Below, piece by piece: positions 25,866 through 37,387 of a DNA stretch of 55,152 nucleotides. Under the pieces are notes generated by a model. It was given only the letters and a program-made list of their open reading frames with translations. It was not told the origin of the DNA and searched no databases. Each line of letters begins with the position of its first letter. Positions within the stretch are counted from its first letter, which is position 1. A program made the position numbers and the translations under genes. Source of the DNA: Fidelibacterota bacterium (GTDB lineage: Bacteria; Fidelibacterota; Marinisomatia; SCGC-AAA003-L08; D37C17); assembly GCA_030748955.1 (NCBI GenBank), contig JASMKZ010000004.1:1-55152 (forward strand), in the 5' to 3' direction.

Positions 25866-26214
25866 AACGAGTTCCATTCTAGGGCCAGAATTGGAAATAC
25901 ACGGTGACGTTAAAGTTTCTGGAAGTTTGCTAATTTATGGAAAAGTTTTTGGAAGCATCCAGTCAAATGGTGCGGTAAGAACCGCCAATGGGTCTGTAGT
26001 GAATGGAAATATATCAGCTAAAGAAGCAGCCATTGGTGGCAAAGTTGATGGTGATTTAGACGTAGAAAAAAAAGTAACTTTGGGTGATACGTCTTTTTTA
26101 ACTGGAAATCTTAAAGCAGCAATATTGACAATTGAAGAAGGTGCGAAATTTGATGGTATGTGCAGTATGATGAATAAATCTCAAACCCCTGAAGCTGCTG
26201 ATCCTGAGAGTTAA
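25837..26214 (+). CDS. Bactofilin
   Basis: 125 residues. After a flexible N-terminus, the sequence shows the regular hydrophobic/glycine repeat of the bactofilin beta-helix (GPELEIHGDVKVSGSLLIYG, then VNGNISAKEAAIGGKVDGDLDV). Bactofilins form nucleotide-free filaments that scaffold cell-wall enzymes or ParA-type proteins. Neighbours here are both an M23 peptidase and parAB. The start lies within the M23 gene, so translation is probably coupled. Confidence 0.88.
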   Translation: MFQSEKPESKTSSILGPELEIHGDVKVSGSLLIYGKVFGSIQSNGAVRTANGSVVNGNISAKEAAIGGKVDGDLDVEKKVTLGDTSFLTGNLKAAILTIEEGAKFDGMCSMMNKSQTPEAADPES

Positions 26215-26250
26215 ATAGACTAAGATATCTAAAATTATTTTTTATATGAA

Positions 26251-26445
26251 ATGTCAAAGAAATCAAAGCATTGGTTAGCATATTCAGGCTTAGGTATTCA
26301 GATGGCTGTTACAATGCTGTTCTGCCTTTGGATTGGTATAAAAATAGAGGGTTATTTTTCAATTTCACCTCCTTTGGGTCAATTAGGGGGTCTTTTTTTT
26401 GGTATTTTTGCTTCAATATATAATTTAATTAATTCAATTAAGTAG
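26251..26445 (+). CDS. atpZ: AtpZ/AtpI-like ATP synthase accessory protein
   Basis: 64 residues with two membrane helices and a GxLGGLFFGIFASIYNL-type second helix typical of the short F0F1 ATPase gene 1 (AtpZ) family. Such proteins help ring assembly or magnesium/calcium supply. It heads the ATP synthase operon and is followed immediately by the AtpI-like gene. Confidence 0.75.
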   Translation: MSKKSKHWLAYSGLGIQMAVTMLFCLWIGIKIEGYFSISPPLGQLGGLFFGIFASIYNLINSIK

Positions 26446-26832
26446 GTGTACAGTTTTTTTAAAAAAATATTTTTTTCAACTATAGTAATAGTTTTAGTTG
26501 GCATTTTCCCATTTTTATCTTGGGCAATAGAATATTGGTTTGAACTATTATGTACTTTTTCTATTAGTCTTATTAATGCTATTGTTGGTTATTATCTTGT
26601 TATAATTTCTATAAACAAGTCTGACTCTGATTTTTATAAAACTGTTTATGGCGGTATGCTGATTAGAATGGTATTTGTATTTGGCCTATCTATCTATATG
26701 ATATCGAACAATTTTGTATTAATGACCCCATTTATGTTATTTCTTTTATTTTTCTATGTTATTCATCAATGGATAGAAATTTCTGGTTGGTTAAAAGAAC
26801 TTCCCAATAGTAAGGTTCAATTAAATTCTTAA
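26446..26832 (+). CDS. AtpI-like membrane protein of the ATP synthase operon
   Basis: 128 residues from a GTG start placed directly after the atpZ stop. Four hydrophobic helices are visible and no soluble domain. Size, helix number and position between atpZ and atpB fit the AtpI (ATP synthase protein I) family, which assists c-ring assembly. Sequence similarity is weak by eye, so the call rests mainly on context. It overlaps atpB by one base. Confidence 0.6.
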   Translation: MYSFFKKIFFSTIVIVLVGIFPFLSWAIEYWFELLCTFSISLINAIVGYYLVIISINKSDSDFYKTVYGGMLIRMVFVFGLSIYMISNNFVLMTPFMLFLLFFYVIHQWIEISGWLKELPNSKVQLNS

Positions 26833-27830
26833 TGAAAATAAGATTGATATTATTATTTTATTTATTATTTGCAATTATTCTAGCAGGTAATGGTTCTTAT
26901 CATAACCCTGAAGATAGTCATGGTGAACTTAAAGTAGATGGTGAATATATTATGCACCATATTCAAGATGACAAGATTTTTGAATTATTTAATCCTTTAG
27001 ATTGGAATGATGGGAATCATGATCATTATTATTATACTACAAAGGTTAAACTTGACCAATCATGGAATAAAATTAACAATATTCCTATTATTAGTAATTA
27101 TTTAAATTGGATGTGGGATCCTAGTACTGATCCTTTTACCCTTTTCCCATCTAATAATCAATTGATTTTTAGTAAACAATCAATTATGATGTTGCTAGCA
27201 TCAGCAATAATTATTTTATTATTTATTATTGGATATAAGAAAGATCGGAAAGTCCAATCAGGTATAGGTAATTTGCTTGAAGTTTTTGTTGTGTTTATTA
27301 GGGATGAGGTTGTGTATCCGAATATGGGCGAAAAACAGGGTAGAAGATTTTTACCTCTAATTCTTACTTTCTTTTTCTTTATTGTCATGTTAAATCTCCT
27401 TGGATTGATTCCCGGAAGTGCAACAGCAACTGCCTCATTTAGTGTGACTGTATCTCTAGCACTAATTACATTCTTTACGTATATAGTTTTTGGGAATAAA
27501 GATTTTTGGAAGCATATTTTTGCTACCCCAGGAGTTCCATTTTGGTTATTGCCTATAATGATTCCTGTTGAGTTAATTGGTTTAATAACCAAACCGTTTG
27601 CATTATCCGTAAGATTACTTGCAAACATGAATGCGGGTCATATTATAATCTTAGCTTTCTTGGGTATAATTGTTAATATGCAATCTGTGTGGGTTGCAAT
27701 TGGTTCTGTACCAATGGCTTTAGCGATCAATATGCTTGAAATATTTGTAGCATTTTTACAAGGCTACATTTTTTCTTTATTGTCATCTATATTTATTGGA
27801 ATGGCAGTAATAGAACACGAACATCATTAA
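26832..27830 (+). CDS. atpB: ATP synthase subunit a
   Basis: 332 residues. A cleavable-looking signal (1-19) precedes an exported N-terminal extension of about 80 residues rich in His and Asp, as in Bacteroidota AtpB. The usual five helices follow, with the essential arginine in LSVRLLANMNAGH and the GLIPGS motif. It forms the ion half-channels of Fo in the inner membrane. Transcribed with the other atp genes. Confidence 0.93.
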   Translation: MKIRLILLFYLLFAIILAGNGSYHNPEDSHGELKVDGEYIMHHIQDDKIFELFNPLDWNDGNHDHYYYTTKVKLDQSWNKINNIPIISNYLNWMWDPSTDPFTLFPSNNQLIFSKQSIMMLLASAIIILLFIIGYKKDRKVQSGIGNLLEVFVVFIRDEVVYPNMGEKQGRRFLPLILTFFFFIVMLNLLGLIPGSATATASFSVTVSLALITFFTYIVFGNKDFWKHIFATPGVPFWLLPIMIPVELIGLITKPFALSVRLLANMNAGHIIILAFLGIIVNMQSVWVAIGSVPMALAINMLEIFVAFLQGYIFSLLSSIFIGMAVIEHEHH

Positions 27831-27854
27831 TAAATAAAAAAAAGGAGTAAAATA

Positions 27855-28085
27855 ATGGATGGTGGATTAATAGCAATAGGTGCTGGAATCGGTGCTGGTT
27901 TAGTAACAATCGGTGCTGGTCTTGGAATTGGTAAAATTACTGCAGCAGCAGCAGATGCTACAGGTCGTCAGCCTGAGGCTGCTGGTGATATTAGAACTAC
28001 AGCTCTTATTATGTCAGCTCTGATTGAAGGTGTAGCCCTGTTTTGTGCAGTAACTTGTTTCTTATTATCAGGCAATGTAGGTTAA
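27855..28085 (+). CDS. atpE: ATP synthase subunit c
   Basis: 76 residues, a two-helix hairpin with the RQP loop (38-40) and the ion-binding glutamate at residue 58 (ALIEGVALF). The glutamine and the Glu-Ser pair that mark sodium-binding c subunits are absent, which favours proton coupling. A strong AAGGAG site lies upstream, as expected for the most highly translated subunit. Confidence 0.94.
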   Translation: MDGGLIAIGAGIGAGLVTIGAGLGIGKITAAAADATGRQPEAAGDIRTTALIMSALIEGVALFCAVTCFLLSGNVG

Positions 28086-28108
28086 AGAATAATATTAAGG
28101 AGATAGGT

Positions 28109-28684
28109 ATGCAAAACAGTACAAAGAATCTGTTATTCATACTATTATTAGTCTGTTTCGGATTGGCTGGTGGAGATCCAGGTGTTGCTAAACCTGGTAT
28201 GGTTCAAGTTCATGGTGGGACACTATTTTGGTCAGTAATTACGTTTCTGCTTTTACTAACAGTATTGAAAAAAGTAGCGTGGGCTCCAATAATTAGTGGA
28301 CTAGAAACCCGTGAAGCTGAAATAAAAGAAGCTTTAAATTCAGCTGAAAGAGCTCGAGAAGATTCAGAAAAAGCTACTCAAAACTATGAAGAGCTTGTTA
28401 ATAAGGCTCGAAATGAAGCACAGAAAATTGTAGCGGAAAGCAAAACCACGGGCGAACGGGTTCGGGAAGAAATAAAGGAAACCGCAGAAAAAGAAGCTAG
28501 GGGAATACTGGATAAAGCTCAGAATCAGATTCAATCTGAGAAGGAAAAGGCAATGCAGGAGATCAAATCAGTAGTTGTAGACTTTTCTATTCAAGTTGCA
28601 TCAAAAGTCATTGAAAAAAATCTGGAATCTGAAGATAACCGCCGGCTTATTAATGATACGATTGAAGAAATCGGGAAAGCCTAG
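28109..28684 (+). CDS. atpF: ATP synthase subunit b
   Basis: About 191 residues from the ATG at 28109, which has an AAGGAGAT site in front. An upstream in-frame start overlapping atpE (28043) is less likely. A hydrophobic signal-like segment at the very N-terminus is followed by a second helix (FWSVITFLLLLTVLKKVAW), then a long charged coiled coil that forms the stator stalk. The extra N-terminal segment is unusual against E. coli subunit b. It overlaps atpH by one base. Confidence 0.9.
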   Translation: MQNSTKNLLFILLLVCFGLAGGDPGVAKPGMVQVHGGTLFWSVITFLLLLTVLKKVAWAPIISGLETREAEIKEALNSAERAREDSEKATQNYEELVNKARNEAQKIVAESKTTGERVREEIKETAEKEARGILDKAQNQIQSEKEKAMQEIKSVVVDFSIQVASKVIEKNLESEDNRRLINDTIEEIGKA

Positions 28685-29223
28685 TGAAACATAGTAGAGA
28701 AGCTAAAAAATATGCACAGGCGGTATTTGCTGTTGCTGATAAATCCGGTGAGCTTGCTGATACAATCCGGCGTTTGGATATTCTTCTGGATATTTATGCA
28801 TCTTCAAAGGAGTTTCGCTTGTTCCTCAAGAGCAGACGGGTTTCTCATTCAGAAAAGCTGAAGATCCTCCAAAAGGTGTTTATGGATATTCTTTCTGATC
28901 TGGAATTGGATTTGCTTTATCATCTTTTTGAAGATGGGAATATTCATCTGCTTGCAGCCGTGTGTAAAAGACTTGGCTTCTTAGCCGAATTAGCCAATAA
29001 AACCCTAAAGGTATGTGTTTCTACAGCTGAAAAGATGAATTCAGAAGAATTATCAGATGTAGTAAAAAACATTGAACAAACACTGGGCAAGAAAGTGGAT
29101 GCGGATGCATTGGTAGATCCCAAAATTCTTGGTGGAGTGAAATTCAGGATCGGAAATACTATTGTGGATGGTTCCATTGCCACACGCCTGCGGAAATTAG
29201 AAAATTCCCTGTATCAAGGATAA
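28684..29223 (+). CDS. atpH: ATP synthase subunit delta
   Basis: 179 residues from a GTG start. The helical N-terminal half ([20 protein letters not shown]) and the C-terminal [21 protein letters not shown] are the conserved ends of the delta/OSCP family, which ties the stator stalk to F1. Length is normal. Confidence 0.92.
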   Translation: MKHSREAKKYAQAVFAVADKSGELADTIRRLDILLDIYASSKEFRLFLKSRRVSHSEKLKILQKVFMDILSDLELDLLYHLFEDGNIHLLAAVCKRLGFLAELANKTLKVCVSTAEKMNSEELSDVVKNIEQTLGKKVDADALVDPKILGGVKFRIGNTIVDGSIATRLRKLENSLYQG

Positions 29224-29240
29224 ATTTAATTGGAGAAATT

Positions 29241-30764
29241 ATGGAAATCAAAACTGAAGATATAACGTCTTTACTTAAGCAACAACTTAAAGAATTCAAG
29301 GTTGATCTGGATGTATCAGAAGTAGGTGAAGTCCTCATGGTTGGCGATGGTGTTGCTCGTGTTAGTGGGCTAGAAAATGTCATGAGTTCTGAACTTGTAG
29401 AACTTCCAAATGGTGTATTTGGAATGGCCTTAAATCTAGAAGAAGATAACGTCGGATTGGTATTATTTGGTGATAGCCGTCTAGTAAAAGAAGGCGATTT
29501 AGCAAAACGGACAGGTAAGGTTGTTGAAGTACCAGTGGGAAATGAAATGCTAGGAAGAGTGGTAAATCCACTTGGGCAGCCAGTTGATGGGAAAGGACCT
29601 ATTAATGCTAAAGAATCACTTCCAGTAGAACGGAAAGCTTTAGGTGTTATGGCTCGTCAACCGGTTACCCAACCCCTGCAAACAGGAATAAAAGCAATTG
29701 ATAGTATGATTCCTATTGGCAGAGGTCAGCGTGAACTTATTATTGGAGATAGACAAACTGGCAAAACAGCAATTGCAATTGATGCTATCATAAATCAAAA
29801 AAGTTCCCATGAATCAGATTCTCCTGTTTATTGTATTTATGTTGCTGTTGGGCAGAAAGCTTCAACAGTTGCCAGTATAGTTTCAGAATTAGAAGCTAAT
29901 GGCGCAATGGAATATACTACTGTAGTAACATCAAATGCATCTGATGCAGCCCCACTTCAATTTATTGCACCTTACTCCGGCTGTGCCATGGGAGAGTTTT
30001 TTAGAGATAATGGGAAGCATGCACTTATTATTTATGATGATTTATCCAAACAGGCTGTTGCATATAGACAAATGTCATTGGTATTAAGGCGTCCACCAGG
30101 GCGTGAAGCATTTCCCGGTGATGTATTCTATCTTCATAGCCGTCTTTTAGAAAGAGCATCTAAACTTTCCGATTCTCTAGGTGGTGGTTCGCTTACAGCC
30201 CTTCCAATTATTGAAACTCAAGAAGGTGATGTATCAGCTTATATCCCAACGAATGTCATTTCTATTACGGATGGTCAGATTTATCTAGAAAATAATTTAT
30301 TTAATTCTGGAATTCGTCCGGCTATTGATGTTGGATTGTCTGTCTCTCGTGTTGGAGGTGCAGCACAGATCAAAGCTATGAAGAAAGTTGCAGGAACACT
30401 CAGGTTGGATTTGGCACAATTCCGTGAATTAGAAGCCTTTGCAAAATTCGGGTCTGATCTGGATAAAGCTACACTTGCTCAATTAACTCGTGGTGAACGG
30501 ATGGTTGAAATTTTAAAACAAAACCAGTATGTACCAATGGCAGTTGAGCATCAGGTTGTAATTATTTTTGCAGGCGGTCAAGGCATGTTAGATGATATCC
30601 CTAATGATAGAGTAGATGGATTTGAAAAGGGATTATTGGGTTATATTGATGCTAAACATAGCAAAATGCTTGCTACAATAAAATCCGCAGGAGAAATTTC
30701 AGATGAGATCAATAAGGAGCTGAGAAAGGCCATTGAAGATTATAAAAAAGGATTTTTAGGTTAA
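29241..30764 (+). CDS. atpA: ATP synthase subunit alpha
   Basis: 507 residues with P-loop GDRQTGKT (169-176), the [21 protein letters not shown] region, and [17 protein letters not shown]. The arginine finger region SLSVSR-like ([10 protein letters not shown]) is present. It is the non-catalytic nucleotide-binding subunit of F1. GGAGAAATT precedes the ATG. Confidence 0.97.
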   Translation: MEIKTEDITSLLKQQLKEFKVDLDVSEVGEVLMVGDGVARVSGLENVMSSELVELPNGVFGMALNLEEDNVGLVLFGDSRLVKEGDLAKRTGKVVEVPVGNEMLGRVVNPLGQPVDGKGPINAKESLPVERKALGVMARQPVTQPLQTGIKAIDSMIPIGRGQRELIIGDRQTGKTAIAIDAIINQKSSHESDSPVYCIYVAVGQKASTVASIVSELEANGAMEYTTVVTSNASDAAPLQFIAPYSGCAMGEFFRDNGKHALIIYDDLSKQAVAYRQMSLVLRRPPGREAFPGDVFYLHSRLLERASKLSDSLGGGSLTALPIIETQEGDVSAYIPTNVISITDGQIYLENNLFNSGIRPAIDVGLSVSRVGGAAQIKAMKKVAGTLRLDLAQFRELEAFAKFGSDLDKATLAQLTRGERMVEILKQNQYVPMAVEHQVVIIFAGGQGMLDDIPNDRVDGFEKGLLGYIDAKHSKMLATIKSAGEISDEINKELRKAIEDYKKGFLG

Positions 30765-30767
30765 AAT

Positions 30768-33043
<2,276 letters not shown>

Positions 33044-33045
33044 AA

Positions 33046-33441
33046 TTGGCGAAGACTTTTCAACTTGAAATAATTACCCCAACTCAAATATTTTCTGAGG
33101 GTCAAGTGAACTATGTGAGGGCAGAATCTCCTGACGGTCAATTTGGAATAATGTCACATCATACGGCGGCTACGGTTGCTCTTGGAATTGGTGAAGTGAA
33201 AGTGGTAAAAAATGGGAAAGAATATTTTTATGCAACTACTGGTGGTTTTGCAGATATCCAACCTGAAAGTGTATTGCTTTTATTAGAGACTGCTGAATTG
33301 GTCTCAGATATTGATGTAGATCGTGCTGAAGCTGCAAAGAAAAGAGCACAAGATCGCCTAAATGATAAAAACATGGACAAAGTCCGCTCCCGTACTGCAA
33401 TTGCAAAAGCTGAAAATCGTCTAAAAGTTTCCCACAGATAA
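33046..33441 (+). CDS. atpC: ATP synthase subunit epsilon
   Basis: 131 residues from a TTG start (FQLEIITPTQIFSEGQVNYV). The beta-sandwich (DGQFGIMSHHTAATVALG and TTGGFADIQPESVLLLLETAE) is followed by the two-helix C-terminal tail that can inhibit F1. It ends the atp operon, with a strong hairpin about 75 bases after the stop. Confidence 0.93.
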   Translation: MAKTFQLEIITPTQIFSEGQVNYVRAESPDGQFGIMSHHTAATVALGIGEVKVVKNGKEYFYATTGGFADIQPESVLLLLETAELVSDIDVDRAEAAKKRAQDRLNDKNMDKVRSRTAIAKAENRLKVSHR

Positions 33442-33514
33442 TAAATAATAGAAACAGAAATATAGGAATGTCAGGAATTATAGCCTGAAGTAAAATAACT
33501 TATCCCTCCTTCAA

Positions 33515-33552
33515 AAGAAAAAGGGTAGTCAATTGGCTACCCTTTTTCTTTT
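33515..33552. terminator. Bidirectional terminator between atpC and the lipid kinase gene
   Basis: AAGAAAAAGGGTAG pairs with CTACCCTTTTTCTT around a short loop (TCAATTGG), giving a 14-bp stem with an A-tract on one side and a T-tract on the other. It lies between convergent genes and can stop transcription in both directions. Confidence 0.92.
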
Positions 33553-33567
33553 ACAATATCTTTCGAA

Positions 33568-34458
33568 TTAGGAAACAAACATTTCAAATGCGCTAGATAT
33601 CATTTCTACTTTAATGGGAGTGGACCCCAACATTTCTCCATCGATATTCAGTATTTCGTCTGTCTCAGGAATGAGTGAAAATTTAGAGGTTTGGTAATAT
33701 TCAACTTCCGGTTCATTGATATGAGATCCATCAAACAACTTGGGGAGAACTTGTAGTAGTCGTGTACGGCGTACACCGGAACGAATCACAATAAGGTCAA
33801 TAAGGCCATCGTCCAGTTTTGCCCTGGGAGCCATTTTCATTCCTTTCCCTACATGAATGGAATTGCAGGCAATGATGAAAGTAAATTCATCTTCAATTGT
33901 TTTATCATCCATAATGAGTGTGGCAGATCTGCTCTTATGTCGAAATACTTCAACTACACTGAGAATAGTATATCTATTTGTTCCCAGCCAGCGGAAATGT
34001 TCGGCTTTATTGCCCACATCAGTTACTAAACCCCAACCAATCATATTATTTGCATATTTTACTATATGATTCACATCTACCTTGGCTGTATCCAGAGATT
34101 GTGTAGTACCTTGAATGATTGCTTTTGCTGCTTTTAGAGGATCTGTCAGACTTAAATCATGCATATAGGAATTCCCGGATCCCCCTGGAATAATTCCAAT
34201 AGGAATCTTATTTCCGTCATGTCGGGATAACATGCCATTTATTATTTCATGCAGGGTTCCATCACCCCCAATTCCGATAAATCCATCATAGGCAGAAAGG
34301 TTCAGCTGATTGGCAAGTTCCTTAGCGTGACCTGCAAAAGTGGTTTCAATAATAAAAAGATCAGCTCCCGCTGCATCAAAAATTGGTTTCACCTTTTTAA
34401 GCAATAGGGGCCCCTGCTTGGTACCCCCATGGGGATTAACCGTCAATATAAACTGCAT
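33568..34458 (-). CDS. Diacylglycerol/lipid kinase family protein (DagK/YegS-like)
   Basis: 296 residues. N-terminal VNPHGG and the GGDGT motif (64-68) followed by LHEIINGM define the DAGK catalytic domain, and IPGGSGNSY completes the nucleotide site. The C-terminal beta domain ends with NIDGEMLGSTPIKVEM. It should phosphorylate a lipid such as diacylglycerol or a sphingoid base at the inner membrane. Substrate not determinable. Confidence 0.88.
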   Translation of the reverse strand: MQFILTVNPHGGTKQGPLLLKKVKPIFDAAGADLFIIETTFAGHAKELANQLNLSAYDGFIGIGGDGTLHEIINGMLSRHDGNKIPIGIIPGGSGNSYMHDLSLTDPLKAAKAIIQGTTQSLDTAKVDVNHIVKYANNMIGWGLVTDVGNKAEHFRWLGTNRYTILSVVEVFRHKSRSATLIMDDKTIEDEFTFIIACNSIHVGKGMKMAPRAKLDDGLIDLIVIRSGVRRTRLLQVLPKLFDGSHINEPEVEYYQTSKFSLIPETDEILNIDGEMLGSTPIKVEMISSAFEMFVS

Positions 34459-34471
34459 AATAAATAATGTT

Positions 34472-34846
34472 TTATTTTATTAATCTGAGATTAATGGGAT
34501 ACCGATATGATATTCCGTCATTTGCTTTGATTCCAGCAATAATAGTAATTATTACATTAAATATTCCTAGTCCAATTAAAATGGGGATGCCGATTAATAC
34601 TATTATTAATATAATTGATCCTATCAAATAAATTGTCATACTTATCTGGAAATTCAGCACTTCTTTTGCTTGATCTTCCACAAAAGACATCTCCTCCTTT
34701 TTGATGAGCCATATGATTAGGGGTGCCAGAATATTTCCAAAGGGGAAAATAAACATACAAAGTGCACTGAAATGACTTAGCATTGCCCAGGTTCGTTCAT
34801 CTTTTGAGGGTGTAATTTCCATCGGTGGTATTGATTCTTCAGACAT
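34472..34846 (-). CDS. DUF4870 membrane protein
   Basis: About 124 residues from the ATG at 34846, chosen because GGAG lies six bases ahead; a TTG four codons upstream would include that site in the gene. The pattern ERTWAMLSHFSALCMFIFPFGNILAPLIIWLIKK is the DUF4870/Tic20-like hallmark, with two further helices. Function unknown; small inner-membrane protein. Confidence 0.78.
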   Translation of the reverse strand: MSEESIPPMEITPSKDERTWAMLSHFSALCMFIFPFGNILAPLIIWLIKKEEMSFVEDQAKEVLNFQISMTIYLIGSIILIIVLIGIPILIGLGIFNVIITIIAGIKANDGISYRYPINLRLIK

Positions 34847-34877
34847 GATATTCTCCAATATATATTAGTCTAATTTA

Positions 34878-35591
34878 CTAATATATGTGTTTGATTTCCT
34901 TTAATTTCATTACCATGGTACCAACATTTGTTTTCATCTCAATTTTCACTGGCATTTTAATGTCATCATTTGAAAGCCAGAATCGTAATTCTCCATTATT
35001 TTTCAATAGAGGTACTCCATCTGAAGAAACGGGTTCCACTTTTAGGCAATCAAAGCTACCTGCAGATACATTTATGGATTCTTTTCCCGTTATATTTACA
35101 CTTACTTCTCTTATTTTTTTCTCGCTTGCAGATAAAAAGTGAAAGGTGTCCCCCAAAGATAATTTCTGACTCCGTAGAAAATAAATAAAGGCTATAGGGT
35201 CATATACTGGTTCTGTGATGGTGAAATATTTTTTATTCCATATTAGTAGGCTATCTCCTGATATGTATGCTGAGTGATTGCGGTGATATTTCCCCTCTCG
35301 AATTTTCTTAACAGCTTTTAGAAGAGAAAAATCTTCTACGTTCAGCCAGGAAAGTGTTTCATCCCGGACTTCATAAAAATTATCTAAAAACGAATTGGTT
35401 TTTACGGAGGTTGAAAGCAAGTACGTGAGTTTTCCATTTAATGAATCGGATTTTAGAGAAAGTATTGCATTTCCAGCCGGGAATAATCGAAATCCTGCTG
35501 AATAGTGTAATTCTTCCCCAACAAAATTGGGCGAGATTGCCCAAATGCTTGTGATTAAAAGGAAAAGTAAATATTTTTTGTGTTTACTCAT
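34878..35591 (-). CDS. DUF3108 secreted protein
   Basis: 237 residues from the ATG at 35591 (MSKHKKYLLFLL), which starts a normal signal peptide; an ATG nine codons upstream would place polar residues first. The mature part begins with GEELHYSAGFRLFPAGNA, the DUF3108 opening, and continues as a beta-rich fold to the end (LRFWLSNDDIKMPVKIEM). Periplasmic or outer-membrane attached. The start overlaps the 3' end of the Kdo transferase gene by 8 bases, so the two are probably coupled. Confidence 0.78.
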   Translation of the reverse strand: MSKHKKYLLFLLITSIWAISPNFVGEELHYSAGFRLFPAGNAILSLKSDSLNGKLTYLLSTSVKTNSFLDNFYEVRDETLSWLNVEDFSLLKAVKKIREGKYHRNHSAYISGDSLLIWNKKYFTITEPVYDPIAFIYFLRSQKLSLGDTFHFLSASEKKIREVSVNITGKESINVSAGSFDCLKVEPVSSDGVPLLKNNGELRFWLSNDDIKMPVKIEMKTNVGTMVMKLKEIKHIY

Positions 35592-36858
35592 CGGTAAATA
35601 TTGCTTTAATAATGGCATCGGAAGCCAGTTTTTGTTCGCGGATAAAATGAGCCATTTTTCCCTTATATTTTTCCAACTTATCTGGATTACTAAGAAGGGT
35701 GAGAAATTGAACGAAATCTTCTGAATTATTGATTATAGATGCTAGTTCATCTTCAACTAAAGAAACTGCCATATCCACAATTTGATAATTGGGACCAAAA
35801 CTCACAACATTTTTATAAACAGCAGGTTCCATAACAGAATGGACTCCTGCTCCAAATCCTGCACCCACATAAGCTAAATCTGAATATTTATATAGATTCG
35901 CCAAAATACCAATTTTATTAATAATCACCACCTGAGATTCTTTTAATTTTTCCTTTTCAGAGTAATATACCCATGACAGCCCTAGCTCAGATAATTTATT
36001 TTCAATAATGTTTAATTCTGATGTATTAATTTCGTGGGGGACAATAATTATTCGGTGGTCTTTTTGCTCAAGGGATTGGTTGCCATTAGGATAGTATTCT
36101 TTGAATCCTTCAAAAATTACAGGAAAGTCTGATGGAATAATACTGCCTAAAATAAGGGTATGGGATGAGGCAAAACATTCCGGAAGCAGAGGGGAATTAT
36201 TTTCAGATTTTAATTCAAGGAGTCTGTCTAATCGGCTATCACCTGTGACCAATATCTTTTTTTGTGAGACAAGATTGAGCAGATTGGACTGCAACCTTTC
36301 AGATCCAGTGAGTATGAGGTTGAAATTATCAAATATCTGTTTTAGGAAAAACATCATAAATCTAGAATTATAATGACGTTCTCGGTATAGATTTGCATTT
36401 ATCAGAATTGTATTTATACCCAATTGCTTTGCAATAAAGAGGTGGGTTGGCCAGATATCATTTCTGGTAATGATATAATGATGGATATCAAATTTTCGAA
36501 AAAATAAAAGTGCAGACCAAGGAAAATCAAAGGGATGATAGCATACGGCGTCTGCCAAAGGGGTATTTTTTTCAATGTTGAAAATTGTGGGTGAGAAAAA
36601 AGTAAGTAGAATAAAATAACGGGATCGATTTACTTTTTTAAGAATAGGCTTTAATTGCTCGAACTCACCAGCAGATGCGGCATGGAAAAGTACAACCTGT
36701 TTCCCCACTCCTTTCTCCTTTTTCCTTTCTCCTGCCAGATGCCAAGTAGATTTTTGATTCGCCCAATGATGGCGTAATTTAGGAGTGAAGATGGCAAAAA
36801 CTGGAAGAAGTATCCACAGTATCGGTGACAGTAGCCAATAAAGGGGAATTATAAACAC
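35584..36858 (-). CDS. waaA: 3-deoxy-D-manno-octulosonic acid transferase (Kdo transferase)
   Basis: 424 residues, a GT-B glycosyltransferase with an N-terminal membrane anchor. LFHAASAGE (58-65) is the family's conserved acceptor motif with the catalytic glutamate, and further motifs are IITRNDIWP, INANLYRERHY, and AYVGAGFGAGVHSVMEPAVY in the donor site. It adds Kdo to lipid A precursors at the cytoplasmic face of the inner membrane. The adjacent kdsC supports this, and together they show an LPS-type outer membrane. Mono- or multifunctional activity cannot be told. Confidence 0.9.
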   Translation of the reverse strand: MFIIPLYWLLSPILWILLPVFAIFTPKLRHHWANQKSTWHLAGERKKEKGVGKQVVLFHAASAGEFEQLKPILKKVNRSRYFILLTFFSPTIFNIEKNTPLADAVCYHPFDFPWSALLFFRKFDIHHYIITRNDIWPTHLFIAKQLGINTILINANLYRERHYNSRFMMFFLKQIFDNFNLILTGSERLQSNLLNLVSQKKILVTGDSRLDRLLELKSENNSPLLPECFASSHTLILGSIIPSDFPVIFEGFKEYYPNGNQSLEQKDHRIIIVPHEINTSELNIIENKLSELGLSWVYYSEKEKLKESQVVIINKIGILANLYKYSDLAYVGAGFGAGVHSVMEPAVYKNVVSFGPNYQIVDMAVSLVEDELASIINNSEDFVQFLTLLSNPDKLEKYKGKMAHFIREQKLASDAIIKAIFTDE

Positions 36859-36863
36859 AGGTA

Positions 36864-37352
36864 TTATTGAGCGTTCAGGATAATATCCGCAAATTCCCGA
36901 AAAGCACCATTTCCTCCATGGCGAGTTGTTATATAATCGGGTGTAAATTGATCAATAATTGGGCTGTTTCCAGCAAGTGCCGAAAATCCGACTCCCTTTA
37001 ACACCTCTAAATCATTTAGGTCGTCCCCTATGAATGCAACTTCATCCATGGAAATTTCATATTTTTTTGTTAGATAAGTAAGGCGTTTCAGTTTTTCATG
37101 CTCATTTACATACACTTCATCTATGTTTAATTTTTCAGCTCGCGCAATAACTATATCAGAATTTTCTCCAGTTAAAATAGCAACGATAATCCCCCTTTTT
37201 TTCAGCATAGCAGTTGCCATTCCATCATAGGTAGAGAATGCTTTCATCCATTCACCTTCGGGCGTAACATACATTCGAGCATCTGTCCAAACTCCATCGA
37301 TATCTGTGCCAACCAATTTCACTTTTTTTGCCTTAGCTATTAAATCAGCCAC
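36864..37352 (-). CDS. kdsC: 3-deoxy-D-manno-octulosonate 8-phosphate phosphatase
   Basis: 162 residues from a GTG start with AGGA ahead. HAD-superfamily motifs: TDIDG with nucleophile Asp17 and Asp19, the ILTGENSDIVIARA region, and FIGDDLNDLEVL with the magnesium-binding acids. There is no cap domain, as in tetrameric KdsC. It releases phosphate from Kdo-8-phosphate. Five bases upstream of waaA, the next user of Kdo. Confidence 0.88.
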   Translation of the reverse strand: MADLIAKAKKVKLVGTDIDGVWTDARMYVTPEGEWMKAFSTYDGMATAMLKKRGIIVAILTGENSDIVIARAEKLNIDEVYVNEHEKLKRLTYLTKKYEISMDEVAFIGDDLNDLEVLKGVGFSALAGNSPIIDQFTPDYITTRHGGNGAFREFADIILNAQ

Positions 37353-37387
37353 TGAATATTTTCCTTATTAATTAAACCAGTTTTCCT

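Noticed and set aside
28043-28108. Upstream extension of atpF into atpE
   Set aside because: The ATG at 28109 has a strong ribosome-binding site and begins a normal signal-like segment; the extension is read from atpE coding sequence.
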